DNA of 64,000 bases from Faecalibacterium sp. (GCA_022652735.1 JALCRP010000001.1:186001-250000), one strand, 5' to 3'; shown: positions 44,707 through 53,675, numbered from the stretch's first letter. A program made the numbers and translations. Notes: generated by a model not told the origin, from the sequence alone.

Positions 44707-45297
44707 TTAGAAATCAATCGAAAGGCCGGAGTGTTCCAAAAACCAGTCGTGCTGCGCGGCAAGGCGGGCTTCCAGCGTATCGTCGGCCACAGCGTCGCCG
44801 CTTGCGCCTTTCAGGCCGCCGAGCGTGATCTGATCGTCCGCGGCGGCAAGAGTACAGCCAGCCGGCGCATGCACAAGCGGCAAATCGGCGCTGCGGGCAT
44901 ACAAGGTACAGCCTTTGCCCAGCGCAGCGGCAATGGTATCGGCGCTTTTTTGCAGCCAAGCGGCATAATCGGCGCTTTGGGTAAAGGCGGCAAGCTTTGC
45001 CCGTGCCAATGCGAAAACGTCTTTTTGCAAAGCGTCGCGCTGGGCGGCAAGCTCTGCGCGCAGCGCAGCGCGGCCCTCGCTCATCTGGCGGTTGCCCTGC
45101 GCGGTGGCGCGGGCCGTAGCAACGCGGATTGCCTCATCGGCGCGCTTTGTTTCCCGCGCGGTAGCGTCGGCAAGAGCCGCCTCGGCCTCGGCCTCGGTCT
45201 TTGCCTCAATCTCGGCGCAGCTTTTTGCGCCCTCCTCGCGGATGGTGGCAAGAAACTGTTCTACCTGACGGTTCAAATCTATATTTTCTTCGGTCAT
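44707..45297 (-). CDS. ntpE: V-type ATP synthase subunit E
   Basis: Peripheral stalk subunit, 196 residues from the ATG at 45297, which has AAAGGAGG 7 bases upstream. The N-terminal half is a long Ala/Glu/Arg coiled coil (REEGAKSCAEIEAKTEAEAE); the C-terminal part is globular and Ala-rich. Assigned from the coiled coil, size and its place between F and A; sequence conservation in E is low. Confidence 0.85.
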   Translation of the reverse strand: MTEENIDLNRQVEQFLATIREEGAKSCAEIEAKTEAEAEAALADATARETKRADEAIRVATARATAQGNRQMSEGRAALRAELAAQRDALQKDVFALARAKLAAFTQSADYAAWLQKSADTIAAALGKGCTLYARSADLPLVHAPAGCTLAAADDQITLGGLKGASGDAVADDTLEARLAAQHDWFLEHSGLSIDF

Positions 45298-45349
45298 TCC
45301 GTTTCCTCCTTTGGCAAACCGGGACATTGGGCGAAAAGCCATACAGCGC

Positions 45350-45658
45350 TTAAATCTTTACGCCGATGGCTTCCCGGACATAGCGGGTGATGCGATCCTT
45401 GCCGGCGTCTGAGCCGCCGGTAGAGGGCACTGTCACCAGCAGGGGGCCTGTCTGCGCCTGCCGTGCCTCATCCAGAATGCCCTGATAGGTATCCGAAATC
45501 TTCTCGGTTACAAGCACCATGCCGATGTCCGGCGTATGGGCGACGGTATCCAGCGCATGCCGGACATCCTCGGCGCTGCGCGCGACGACGCCCTCGATGC
45601 CGGCCAGACGCATACCATTCTTCGCGTCGGAGTTGTCGCTGATGAGATAAAAGCGCAT
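45350..45658 (-). CDS. ntpG: V-type ATP synthase subunit F
   Basis: Small Rossmann-like central stalk subunit, 102 residues. MRFYLISDNSDAKNGMRLAGIEGVV matches the family's GxRLAGI motif, and ITEKISD-like VTEKISDTYQG is the second mark. The E. hirae gene name ntpG corresponds to subunit F. Starts four bases after the subunit K stop. Confidence 0.9.
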   Translation of the reverse strand: MRFYLISDNSDAKNGMRLAGIEGVVARSAEDVRHALDTVAHTPDIGMVLVTEKISDTYQGILDEARQAQTGPLLVTVPSTGGSDAGKDRITRYVREAIGVKI

Positions 45659-45662
45659 GGCG

Positions 45663-46142
45663 TTACACCAGCTTGTTCAGAATCATGATGGAGATAACCA
45701 AGCCGTACAGTGCGATAGATTCGCCCAAGGCCACAAAGATCAGGCTCTTGCCGAAGGTTTTCGGGTTTTCGCTGTTTGCGGCGATAGCTGCCGGCGCGCC
45801 GGCAGCCACGGCGATGCCGCCGCCGATACCGGCAAGGCCGGTAACAAGCGCGGCGGCCAGCAGGCCGATGCCGAGGCTGGAGTTATGGGCATCTTCCTCG
45901 GTGTTTACGTCGGCAGCTTCGCTTGTGGAGGAAGCAGCGGTGGCCGTATCATTTTCGTTGGCGGCAAATGCATCGGAGGCGCCGAAGCCGACGGTGGCGC
46001 ACAGCGCCAGCGCGAAGGTCAGCACGTTGATGGCGATGGCGCGCTTGCGGCGGGCCGGATCGGTTTTACGGGCAGAAAAGATTGCCGCGCCCAGCAGCAC
46101 AGCAGGGATCAAAGCCAGCAAAATCAGCATGAAGGTATTCAT
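45663..46142 (-). CDS. ntpK: V-type ATP synthase subunit K (rotor ring)
   Basis: Proteolipid of the membrane rotor, 159 residues. An N-terminal membrane pair (residues 3-22 and 37-55) and a Ser/Thr/Asp-rich loop precede the proteolipid hairpin GIGLLAAALVTGLAGIGGGI and SLIFVALGESIALYGLVISI, with the ion-binding Glu at 141. The layout fits clostridial K subunits. The ion, H+ or Na+, cannot be decided from this alone. The ATG at 46142 gives the right N terminus; the frame is open 282 bases more into subunit I antisense of itself and is rejected. Confidence 0.92.
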   Translation of the reverse strand: MNTFMLILLALIPAVLLGAAIFSARKTDPARRKRAIAINVLTFALALCATVGFGASDAFAANENDTATAASSTSEAADVNTEEDAHNSSLGIGLLAAALVTGLAGIGGGIAVAAGAPAAIAANSENPKTFGKSLIFVALGESIALYGLVISIMILNKLV

Positions 46143-46212
46143 AATATGTTCCTCCCAAAATGTAAATTCAAATTTTCGGATCGATACGGGGCAGCGCCCC
46201 GGAAAAACAACA

Positions 46213-48171
46213 TCAGGCGTTTTCGCCCTTTTGGCCCAGCGCGCTCTCGGTATCCATCGCGCTGAAGGCGCGCCCGCCGCCGGTATAGCAGCGGCTAAAC
46301 ATCTCGTAAAATTCGAGACGAATGCCCTGAATGCCGGAAAGCAGCGCCTCGAGGCAAAGCACCACGGCGTTGCCGAGGATGACCACCACAAGGTTAGCCG
46401 GGCTGCCCGCAAGGGTAAACACAACGCTCATCATGCCGGCATGTACCAAAATGAAGGCGCCGACACGCAAAAACGAAACCGTATTGGAAAGGTAGCTCAA
46501 AATGCTCTCGAACGTCTCGAAAAAGGCTTCCATAAAGTAGCCGCCCCAGCCTTCGGCGGGCTTCCATTTTTCGCCGTTAACCATCGGGGCAAGGATGCCC
46601 TGCATCAAAAGCAGCACCAGCCCGAGCGCAAGCCCGCAGCCGGCCACGCTGTCCGGCACAGGAGAATGGCCGCCCATGAAGTTAAAGGCAAGGCTTACGC
46701 CGGAAAGGTAAGTAAGTATGCCTGTGGCCCCGTTGGTATCAAACAGCGCGCTGCCCCATTGTTTGCGCTTAAGGCAGGAGAAAATGTTCAGCGCCATCGC
46801 GCACAGCAGCAGCACAATGCCCACAGAAATGGCGAACAGCAGGATGCTGTTGATAGAATCCATCACGCTGACGGGCTTACCTGCCCAGCCAAGGGCGTGA
46901 TAGATTGGGTCAAGCGCATGCTCGTACCCAAAGAAGGAGCCAAACACAAAGCCGGCGGCCATGCTGGCGATGCCGCACGGGATCATCAGATGGAACAATT
47001 CGCTGTGCTTAAACTTCCACAGCAAAAAGCTTACGACGGCAAGCACAAGCCCCTGCCCTACATCGCCGAACATGATACCAAACAAAATCGTATAGCTCAG
47101 CGCAACAAACACGGTAATATCGGTTTCGCCATAAGCGGGCAGGCCGTACATCTTAACAAAATACTCAAACGGCTGTGCCCACCAGTGGTTTTTCAGCTTG
47201 GTCGGCGGCGTATGCAGGTCGGCGCTGTCAAGCTCGGTATTGGTATCGGCTTCGTCAGAATCGACAGTGATGCGGATGCTGGGCACCGTCTGTGCCCTTG
47301 CCGTCACGCTCTCTACGCCCGATTCCGGCACCCAGCCGACATAATAGAAGTAATTTTTCTTCACGGCCGCGAAACGGCGCAGGGAGAACATCGAAGAAAG
47401 GTAGCGGGAGGTATCGTACAGGGTATCTACTTTATCGACATTTTCCTGCCAAAGCGCTTTGCCGCGGGCATCTACATCCGCGATGCTCTCCTCAACAAGC
47501 TTCAGGTTCTCCTGAAAGTTTGCCACGATCTCGTCCGGTGTGCCGGCCGCGCCCGGCATCCGCATGCGCTCAAAATACAGCATCGAAAAGATGCCGTCGG
47601 TTTCCTGTGCCTTGCTGCGCGGCGTCACATAAACGCCCCAATAGCCGTTTTTCTCCTGCGCGCAGGGCATAAACAAAATGTACGGGTCGTCGGCATATTT
47701 GCGCTGGAGCTTTGTATAGCCCAACGTCGGCAAAAAGCCAAAACGCACGGCCACATGCGAACACCCGGAAAGCTCGTCGACGTTCACTTTTAAGGCCGAG
47801 AAATGAGAATACTGGGCAATGCCCTCTTCACAGGCCTTTTTCTGCTCGACAAGGCTGGTGCGCTCCTCGCGCAGCTTCGCAAACTGGCTGCTGAGCGTAT
47901 CCAGATAAACAGGCGTGTCGGTATCCAGCATCAGCGTATGGTGATCGGCGCCGGGCAGCGGCAGGCCGATCTCCTTGGCCAGCGTTTCAATCCGGGCCTG
48001 CGTGGCGGGGTACGGGTTTTCCTCGTTCAGGGAAACATAGCCCATCGAGCTGGACATATACTGCGTGGCCGGGCACGGATCAAAATCTCCCTGCATACAG
48101 CATGCTTTCAAAAATCCGTCCAGATGTGCAAGGTCTCCGTTCGCCCAGACGAGCTTCATCTTTTCGATCAA
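46213..48171 (-). CDS. ntpI: V-type ATP synthase subunit I
   Basis: Stator subunit, 652 residues: a cytoplasmic N-terminal half with coiled coil (LREERTSLVEQKKACEEG) and a membrane half of about seven or eight segments (YTILFGIMFGDVGQGLVLAVVSFLL; FLRVGAFILVHAGMMSVVF; AVVLCLEALLSGIQGIRLEFYEMF with the conserved LxxxxEFY). The start is TTG at 48171 or ATG at 48159; the ribosome site AAAGGA is far from both. Confidence 0.93.
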   Translation of the reverse strand: MIEKMKLVWANGDLAHLDGFLKACCMQGDFDPCPATQYMSSSMGYVSLNEENPYPATQARIETLAKEIGLPLPGADHHTLMLDTDTPVYLDTLSSQFAKLREERTSLVEQKKACEEGIAQYSHFSALKVNVDELSGCSHVAVRFGFLPTLGYTKLQRKYADDPYILFMPCAQEKNGYWGVYVTPRSKAQETDGIFSMLYFERMRMPGAAGTPDEIVANFQENLKLVEESIADVDARGKALWQENVDKVDTLYDTSRYLSSMFSLRRFAAVKKNYFYYVGWVPESGVESVTARAQTVPSIRITVDSDEADTNTELDSADLHTPPTKLKNHWWAQPFEYFVKMYGLPAYGETDITVFVALSYTILFGIMFGDVGQGLVLAVVSFLLWKFKHSELFHLMIPCGIASMAAGFVFGSFFGYEHALDPIYHALGWAGKPVSVMDSINSILLFAISVGIVLLLCAMALNIFSCLKRKQWGSALFDTNGATGILTYLSGVSLAFNFMGGHSPVPDSVAGCGLALGLVLLLMQGILAPMVNGEKWKPAEGWGGYFMEAFFETFESILSYLSNTVSFLRVGAFILVHAGMMSVVFTLAGSPANLVVVILGNAVVLCLEALLSGIQGIRLEFYEMFSRCYTGGGRAFSAMDTESALGQKGENA

Positions 48172-48228
48172 ATTCGCTCACGTTCCTTTCCTGCGCCGGG
48201 GCAGGCGCCAGAAGAATCTTCTTGAAAA

Positions 48229-49293
48229 TCAGGCCACGTCGCAGCCGTTAACCAGCGGCAAGATTTCCGCCGCAGGCAGGCCGTAATGGACGCCTTCAAT
48301 AATATGGTTCAGGTTGGACACTTCGTTTTTGGCCAAAAAAATATAGCATAGCATAACCAAAACGGGGTCCGTAGAAAAGCGAAGCCATTTGCGGCACCAG
48401 CGAAAACGCAGCGCCTCAAAACGCTCCTGCAAATGCGGCTGGCTTTCGGCGGCAAGGCCGCGGCCGTAACAGGTTTTGTCAAGCGCGGCGCGAAACGCGG
48501 CGCTGTCCTTTGCGGAAAGCAGGGCATCCCATTGCAGATGCGTCAGCGCCGTACAATCAAGCGCAAGCTGGGCGCGCATCGCGGCAGGCGCCAAATTCAG
48601 GCGTTTCATACGCGCCGCATACGGGATCATCTCAGCGTCGCACTCCCACTCGATATATTCGCGGATGCCGGGCTGTGTGCCGCCGGCAGAAAGCTTTGCC
48701 TGCGGGGCCAGCGCCACCAGCGCTTTATGCCGCAGCGCAGCCAGCATCGGCGCCGCCTGCGCCAAAACACCCACGGTACCCGGCCGGCCGGAAAGCGCCG
48801 AAAGCGGGGCCAGCGCCGCGCCGTAGGGGGTGCCGTGCAGCACACGCAGCAGATCGTCAATGCTGCGGGCCTTGGCCAGCTGATACAAATCCAGCTGTGT
48901 ATGCTTTTCCAGAAAATCCGGCAGGACAAATAAGTAATCGCCGGGGCAGCCGCTGTCAAGATAGCGCAGCCATGTTGTAATTTCGTCGAGATCACAGCAA
49001 AGGATAAAATATTGATATACGGTTTCGCCCGCGCTCATCTCATAGCGGCACAAGCTGGCATAACGGTGAAAAATGCTTTCCCGCAAATCCAGTTCCAAAT
49101 TTGCGCGGCGCGCCGTGGCGGGCGATACGTTTGCCAGAGCAGCAGCATATAGCGGCCGATTTTTCAGTGCATCGGCCAGCTCGGGCATGGTACGGCAGGC
49201 GGCCAGCGCCTGATAGTCGGCCGGCGTCAGGCGGCGGCCGTAAAGCGAGCGTGCCTTTGCCAAAACGGCATTTGAGGCTTTCGAGATTGGCAT
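48229..49293 (-). CDS. ntpC: V-type ATP synthase subunit C
   Basis: Socket subunit that links the central stalk to the rotor ring; 354 residues, helical, with three internal C-domain repeats. SNAVLAKARSLYGRRLTPADYQAL at the start and AKARSIDDLLRVLHGTPYG in the middle agree with AtpC/NtpC, and the end LNHIIEGVHYGLPAAEI is typical. The ATG at 49293 has AAGGG 8 bases upstream, five bases after the preceding stop. Confidence 0.9.
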   Translation of the reverse strand: MPISKASNAVLAKARSLYGRRLTPADYQALAACRTMPELADALKNRPLYAAALANVSPATARRANLELDLRESIFHRYASLCRYEMSAGETVYQYFILCCDLDEITTWLRYLDSGCPGDYLFVLPDFLEKHTQLDLYQLAKARSIDDLLRVLHGTPYGAALAPLSALSGRPGTVGVLAQAAPMLAALRHKALVALAPQAKLSAGGTQPGIREYIEWECDAEMIPYAARMKRLNLAPAAMRAQLALDCTALTHLQWDALLSAKDSAAFRAALDKTCYGRGLAAESQPHLQERFEALRFRWCRKWLRFSTDPVLVMLCYIFLAKNEVSNLNHIIEGVHYGLPAAEILPLVNGCDVA

Positions 49294-49298
49294 GGCGC

Positions 49299-49619
49299 TC
49301 ACCCTTCCAGCGCGCGCTGCGCCAGCATCTGCGCCCAAGAATCCTTTTGTGCGGCCGCGGCAGCCGCCATGTGCTTTGCCTCGGCCTCTTTCTTTTTGCG
49401 CAGCCCGGCCAGCACGGCGTCACACTTTTGTGCCTGCTTCCGCATCACATCGTCAGCGGCCTGCGTGGCTTTTTCCGTGTACTGCTGCTCGATCTGCGCT
49501 TTCTTTCCGGCCAGCGCATCCATCGCGGCTTTCCGCTCGGCCATCGCATGCTCCGTAGCCTTGCGCTGCGCGATGTCCATATCGAGGATCGACTGCATCA
49601 GCTCGTTCAAATCTTTCAT
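49299..49619 (-). CDS. V-type ATP synthase subunit G/H (peripheral stalk)
   Basis: A 106-residue coiled-coil protein (QSILDMDIAQRKATEHAMAERKAAMDA in part, then QQYTEKATQAADDVMRKQAQ), the partner of subunit E in the peripheral stalk. Assigned from size, helical pattern and place as first gene of the operon. Confidence 0.82.
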   Translation of the reverse strand: MKDLNELMQSILDMDIAQRKATEHAMAERKAAMDALAGKKAQIEQQYTEKATQAADDVMRKQAQKCDAVLAGLRKKKEAEAKHMAAAAAAQKDSWAQMLAQRALEG

Positions 49620-49692
49620 ACCGCTGCCTCGCTCTCTGTGCTTTCAAATAGGAGATTTTTCTATAACTAGGAATTTTTTGGAATAAGACCAT

Positions 49693-49720
49693 ATTATAAC
49701 ACGATGCACAATAAATTCAA
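49693..49720 (-). promoter_or_regulatory. Promoter of the V-ATPase operon
   Basis: TTGAAT, 16 bases, TATAAT on the minus strand, about 75 bases upstream of the first gene. Confidence 0.75.
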
Positions 49721-49811
49721 CCGTTTTTTGTGAAGTTCATCGAACAGAAACCCGAAAATGACAAAATGCTGTGATTCTTTTCCAATCTAAGCGGCCGTTT
49801 TTCCTTATACG

Positions 49812-49855
49812 CAAAAAGGCGCAGCATCCTTAAAAGGTATGCTGCACCTTTGCAG
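49812..49855 (-). terminator. Terminator of the CarD gene
   Basis: On the minus strand AAAGGTGCAGCAT and ATGCTGCGCCTTT pair, followed by TT, 10 bases after the stop. Confidence 0.85.
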
Positions 49856-49865
49856 TTGTTGCCGG

Positions 49866-50387
49866 TTAAGAGCGCGGGGCGTCGGCATCCACTTTCTGCG
49901 CGATATAGGGGCCGACTTCTTCCAGCGGCATTTCGAGGGCGATGCTAAGCTCCTGCTCCACAAGGTCCTTCGCGCGCTGGAAATAGTGCTGATCAGTGCG
50001 CCCGATCGACTTGCCGTGCGTACCGGCGCGCGCGTTTTTCGCATAGACGGATTTAATCAGCGTCAAAAGATCCTCACAGCGGTGAGAGGTAAAGTAGCTT
50101 TTATAGTGTTCGCTCAACAGCTGCGGGCTGTTTGAGATGCAGCTGTTATCCGCCGGCATCTCCGGGATACCGGCAATAATCGCATCCGCCTCAGAGCGTG
50201 TCATCACCGGGCGCATAAATACTTTGGCGTCTGTCGGGACGCGGATTGTGCCGTTATCAAACAGAGGGCGCAGCGTATAATACGAGCGCTCCGGGGCTGC
50301 GCTGGGAATATCCTCCGGGACGCCGATCGCTTCCACGCGGCAGACGCCGCTGGAACCATAAATAATCAAATCATTCACACTGTACAT
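49866..50387 (-). CDS. CarD family transcription factor
   Basis: A 173-residue CarD/CdnL-type protein that binds RNA polymerase beta and stabilises open promoter complexes. The RNAP-interacting Tudor-like domain is MYSVNDLIIYGSSGVCRVEAIG, then YYTLRPLFDNGTIRVPTDA; a helical C-terminal domain contains SVYAKNARAGTHGKSIGRTDQHYFQRAKDLVEQELS in pieces. The ATG at 50387 has GGAGGAG 8 bases upstream. Single gene with a promoter and terminator. Confidence 0.9.
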   Translation of the reverse strand: MYSVNDLIIYGSSGVCRVEAIGVPEDIPSAAPERSYYTLRPLFDNGTIRVPTDAKVFMRPVMTRSEADAIIAGIPEMPADNSCISNSPQLLSEHYKSYFTSHRCEDLLTLIKSVYAKNARAGTHGKSIGRTDQHYFQRAKDLVEQELSIALEMPLEEVGPYIAQKVDADAPRS

Positions 50388-50515
50388 GTTGCCGTCTCCT
50401 CCCTCTCTGCTGCGCACAAGGCCAAAAGAAAAGCCACGCAGCACGTTTATCAGGGCAAACCTTCGCCATGCGCAAAGCGCATGCTGCCCATAATAAAGTT
50501 CTATAATACATTTAT

Positions 50516-50545
50516 ATCTTATCAGATTTTAGCCCATTTGTCCAA
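50516..50545 (-). promoter_or_regulatory. Promoter of the CarD gene
   Basis: TTGGAC, 18 bases, TAAGAT on the minus strand, about 130 bases upstream of the start. The leader in between holds no gene. Confidence 0.55.
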
Positions 50546-50691
50546 GGAATAAGCCTCCAAAAAGAAAAATAGGAATTTTTCCTGCCTTAAAACCGGATAG
50601 ATTTCACCAAAACAGCAGCCCACTTTGTTCCGAATCGTTACATTGCTGTAATTTTGGTGTTATTTTTCTGTAACTTTTTATGTATAATTTG

Positions 50692-50720
50692 TTGTGAATT
50701 TATCAACATTTTGATATAAT
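50692..50720 (+). promoter_or_regulatory. Strong promoter of the small secreted-peptide gene
   Basis: TTGTGA, 17 bases, TATAAT with TGA before it (extended -10). A second TATAAT lies at 50683-50688. The whole 50600-50760 stretch is AT-rich, unlike its neighbours. Confidence 0.8.
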
Positions 50721-50765
50721 TATAGCAACAAACAACATACAAGCCTACGATAGGAGGAAGAAATC

Positions 50766-50909
50766 ATGAAAGATTCTCTATCCCTTCCCGCCGCGTGGAA
50801 AAAAGTGATCGTTTTGTTTCTTCTGGTGGCAAGTATGCTGGCGGCGCAGCCGCTGTGTACAAAGCCGGTGTGCGCGGCCCCGGCGCCGCAAGCGCAGGTG
50901 CAGGCCTGA
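50766..50909 (+). CDS. Small secreted or membrane peptide, 47 codons
   Basis: A short gene not recognised from any family. AGGAGG stands 8 bases before the ATG and a near-consensus promoter is 45 bases upstream. The product has a polar start (MKDSLSLPAAWKK), a hydrophobic core (VIVLFLLVASMLAA) and a short tail (QPLCTKPVCAAPAPQAQVQA) with two Cys; it looks like a signal peptide or single anchor with a tiny mature part. Two readings fit: a real small peptide, or the 5' remnant of a longer secreted protein, since the next frame after the TGA continues in similar Ala/Gln/Pro/Thr-rich sequence for about 25 codons. Confidence 0.65.
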   Translation: MKDSLSLPAAWKKVIVLFLLVASMLAAQPLCTKPVCAAPAPQAQVQA

Positions 50910-50996
50910 CCTCGGCAAACACCAAAAGCGGGGCCGCCCGTGCGCCGCAAACACAGGCGCAGCCCAAAACAGGTACATATCCATTACGGCGGGCGC

Positions 50997-51043
50997 AGAA
51001 AGCGGCCCGCGCAGCAATTTTGTCGCTGCGCGGGCCGCTTTCT
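50997..51043. terminator. Perfect 19-bp hairpin, shared terminator
   Basis: Arms AGAAAGCGGCCCGCGCAGC and its exact complement enclose a nine-base loop. Each strand ends its stem in CTTTCT, so it may stop both the small-peptide transcript (+) and the SpoVB-like gene (-), which converge here. Confidence 0.75.
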
Positions 51044-51101
51044 ATGTTCAAAATTTCAGGTGCGAAATATTCCGCTTGCGAAAAGCCTTTCCGATGCTTT
51101 T

Positions 51102-52637
51102 TCAGCGCGTATCCGGCTGCTTTTTCCGCAGGCCCTGCAAAGCTTCGGAAAGCCCCAGCTTCCAGCTTAGCAGAAAATAAGCCACACCCATGATGCAGCA
51201 GCCCAAGATAAGGCCGGGCCAGCTTTCCGCGTTTCCCAATGCCCCGGCCGCCCGCAGGCTTAAAAGCGCCGCCGGCACAGCCGCAAGGCATGGCGCGCCA
51301 AACCACCCGAATACGCGCACCGGGATGTGCGTTACCTGCACCAGCCGCCGAAAGTTCATCAGGCAGGTGAATGTGTTGGAATACAGCATCACAAACAAAA
51401 ATCCCTTCATACCGAAATGCGGCAGCAGCACGATCACGCCCGCTATGCGAAAGACGGAATCCCACACGGTATAGCCAAACCCCGCTTTTTGCTCGCCAAG
51501 CCCTTTCAGCGCACCATCCAGCATGCTTTCCAGATACATCATCGGCATAACGGGCGCAAGTACACAAAGGTAAAAGCCCGCCTCTTTGCTTTGATACAGC
51601 AAAATTGCCAGCGTTTTGCCCCATGCGCAAAAAACAGCCCCCGCCAGCACCGAAACAAACATCGTCAGCGTCATCATGCGGTTCAAAAGGCGCATGAGCT
51701 GTGTGTGGCGGCCGCATACGTGTGCCTCTGTAATTTCCGGCATCAGCAGCGTTGCCAGCGTCCCCATCAGCCCAAACGGAAAAAACAGCAGCGGCATCAC
51801 CATGCCTTTTAGCACACCATACTGCGCCAGCGCCGTGCCGCGCCCGCCCGCATCCACCAAAAATAGGGCCAAGCAGGCAGGAACCAGCATGTTTTCGGCT
51901 GTATGCAGCCCGCTGGAAAGGCAGCGTGAGCCTTCGACCGGCCATAAAATCGCCCACAAACGCGACGGCCCATTTGATGGGCGCTCGCCTTTGCCCGTGC
52001 CAAACGCCGTGCCGCGCGCGCCGCCGTAAAACGCCAGCATGATGGCGGCGGAGATCATTTCGCTTGCGCTGGAGCCAAGCAGCACGACCATGCATCGTGT
52101 GCCAAGGCCCTGCCCTTCCGTTTGGGCCAATAGGGCCACCACAAGCAAAATGCGCACGGCTTGCTCGATGAGCTGGCTGCAAACGTTTGGCTCCACGCGG
52201 CGCCGCGCAAGGAAGAAGCCGCGCAGCACGGCGGCCAGCGCCATAAATGGCAGGCTCGGCGCCGCGGCGCGGATCGCGCCCGCCGCACGGATGTCCCCCA
52301 GCCAATACTGCGCCGCCACATCGGCCAACGCCCACTGCACCGCCGCGGCCAAGCTGCCGAGGCCTATGGCCGCGCCGCACAAAAGGCGCGCCATACCCTT
52401 TGCCGCGGCGGGCCTGCGGCTAAGCTCCTCGGTAAAAAGCCGCGTGGAAGCCACCGACACGCCCGAGGTTGCCAGCGTGATAAACACCGCATAAAACGCG
52501 AGAATCAGCTCGTACAGGCCGACGCCCTGCTCCCCCAGCAAATTGGCCAGATATATGCGGAAGCCCATCCCCGCGACACGCAGGATCAGGCTGGAAGCCG
52601 TCAGAATCGCCGCATTCTTCACATAGCTTTGTCTCAT
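51102..52637 (-). CDS. Polysaccharide/lipid flippase, SpoVB/MurJ-like (MOP family)
   Basis: Membrane protein of 511 residues with about 14 segments. The N terminus VKNAAILTASSLILRVAGMGFRIYLANLLGEQGVGLYEL is characteristic of the SpoVB branch of the MATE/MOP superfamily, proteins that flip lipid-linked wall precursors or polysaccharide units. No murJ or spoVB-specific neighbour helps; the flanking genes are Mrp and the small peptide. Divergent from mrp. Confidence 0.85.
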   Translation of the reverse strand: MRQSYVKNAAILTASSLILRVAGMGFRIYLANLLGEQGVGLYELILAFYAVFITLATSGVSVASTRLFTEELSRRPAAAKGMARLLCGAAIGLGSLAAAVQWALADVAAQYWLGDIRAAGAIRAAAPSLPFMALAAVLRGFFLARRRVEPNVCSQLIEQAVRILLVVALLAQTEGQGLGTRCMVVLLGSSASEMISAAIMLAFYGGARGTAFGTGKGERPSNGPSRLWAILWPVEGSRCLSSGLHTAENMLVPACLALFLVDAGGRGTALAQYGVLKGMVMPLLFFPFGLMGTLATLLMPEITEAHVCGRHTQLMRLLNRMMTLTMFVSVLAGAVFCAWGKTLAILLYQSKEAGFYLCVLAPVMPMMYLESMLDGALKGLGEQKAGFGYTVWDSVFRIAGVIVLLPHFGMKGFLFVMLYSNTFTCLMNFRRLVQVTHIPVRVFGWFGAPCLAAVPAALLSLRAAGALGNAESWPGLILGCCIMGVAYFLLSWKLGLSEALQGLRKKQPDTR

Positions 52638-52698
52638 TCCGGCGCCTCCCCTCGCAGCACTGTATGCGCCGCCGCGCGCGGATTATGCTCAGGCTCCA

Positions 52699-52727
52699 TT
52701 GTTTCAGCTTTACAAATATGGTATACT
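52699..52727 (+). promoter_or_regulatory. Promoter of the Mrp gene
   Basis: TTGTTT, 17 bases, TATACT with TGG before the -10 element, 55 bases upstream of the start. Confidence 0.65.
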
Positions 52728-52781
52728 ATAGGATATGTCGGCGCATACTGCCGGCTTACGGTTTCAAAAGGAGAACACGAC

Positions 52782-53612
52782 ATGAGCGAAGAGTGCACCC
52801 ATGACTGCAGCACCTGCAGCCAAAACTGTTCCAGCCGGGATGCCGCCCCGCAGCGGGAGTCGGCCAACCCGAACAGCCACGTAAAGAAAATGATCGGCGT
52901 CGTATCCGGCAAGGGCGGCGTCGGCAAAAGCATGACGAGCGCCCTGATGGCGATTGAGATGCGCCGCCGCGGCTACCGCACCGGCATTCTGGATGCCGAC
53001 ATCACCGGCCCCTCGATTCCGAAGCTGTTGGGTATCCACGGCCGCGCGATGGCCGACGACAAAGGCTGCTGGCCGCTGGAAAGCCAGACGGGCATCGACG
53101 TGATGAGCATCAATCTGCTGATGGATAACGAAGAAGACCCCGTCGTATGGCGCGGGCCGGTAATTGCGGGCGCCGTAAAGCAGTTTTGGACGGATGTGGT
53201 ATGGAAAGATGTCGACTTTTTGTTTGTCGATATGCCCCCGGGCACGGGTGATGTGCCCCTGACGGTATTCCAGAGCCTGCCCATCGATGGTATCCTCGTC
53301 GTCACAAGCCCGCAGGAGCTTGTTGGCATGATCGTGGGCAAGGCTGTCAACATGGCCAAGCTGATGAAAGTGCCGATGCTCGGCATCATCGAAAACATGA
53401 GCTATGTCGTCTGCCCCGACTGCGGCAAGCATATTTCGGTTTTCGGCGAAAGCCATGTAAAAGAGCACGCCGCGCAGTACGGCCTGCCCGTGCTGGCCCA
53501 GATGCCGATCGACCCGAAGCTCGCCGAGCTGGCGGATGCCGGCATGCTCGAAACCTATGGCGGCTCGCCGCTTTCCGGCGCGGCCGACGCGGTGGAAAAG
53601 CTGCTGAAATAA
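52782..53612 (+). CDS. Mrp/NBP35 family iron-sulfur carrier ATPase
   Basis: P-loop protein that holds and transfers Fe-S clusters, 276 residues. The N terminus carries C5-X3-C9-X2-C12-X3-C16, a cysteine cluster reminiscent of NBP35. The deviant Walker A is VVSGKGGVGKSMTS; DADITGPSIPKLLG and DFLFVDMPPGTGDVPL follow, and the cluster-bridging CxxC is CPDCGK. The frame is open 620 bases upstream, but the ATG at 52782 follows AAAAGGAG. It has its own promoter and terminator. Confidence 0.92.
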   Translation: MSEECTHDCSTCSQNCSSRDAAPQRESANPNSHVKKMIGVVSGKGGVGKSMTSALMAIEMRRRGYRTGILDADITGPSIPKLLGIHGRAMADDKGCWPLESQTGIDVMSINLLMDNEEDPVVWRGPVIAGAVKQFWTDVVWKDVDFLFVDMPPGTGDVPLTVFQSLPIDGILVVTSPQELVGMIVGKAVNMAKLMKVPMLGIIENMSYVVCPDCGKHISVFGESHVKEHAAQYGLPVLAQMPIDPKLAELADAGMLETYGGSPLSGAADAVEKLLK

Positions 53613-53627
53613 ATTTTTTGATCGCTG

Positions 53628-53675
53628 ACAGAAGAAGTTGTTTTTCAAAGGACAAAAGACTTCTTCTGTTTTTTC
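53628..53675 (+). terminator. Terminator of the Mrp gene
   Basis: ACAGAAGAAGT and ACTTCTTCTGT, 11 bp, followed by TTTTTC. Confidence 0.88.

Noticed and set aside
45673..47793. A 706-codon plus-strand frame opposite ntpK and ntpI
   Set aside because: It is antisense to well-supported V-ATPase genes and has the His/Arg/Gln-rich make-up of a GC-skewed shadow frame.
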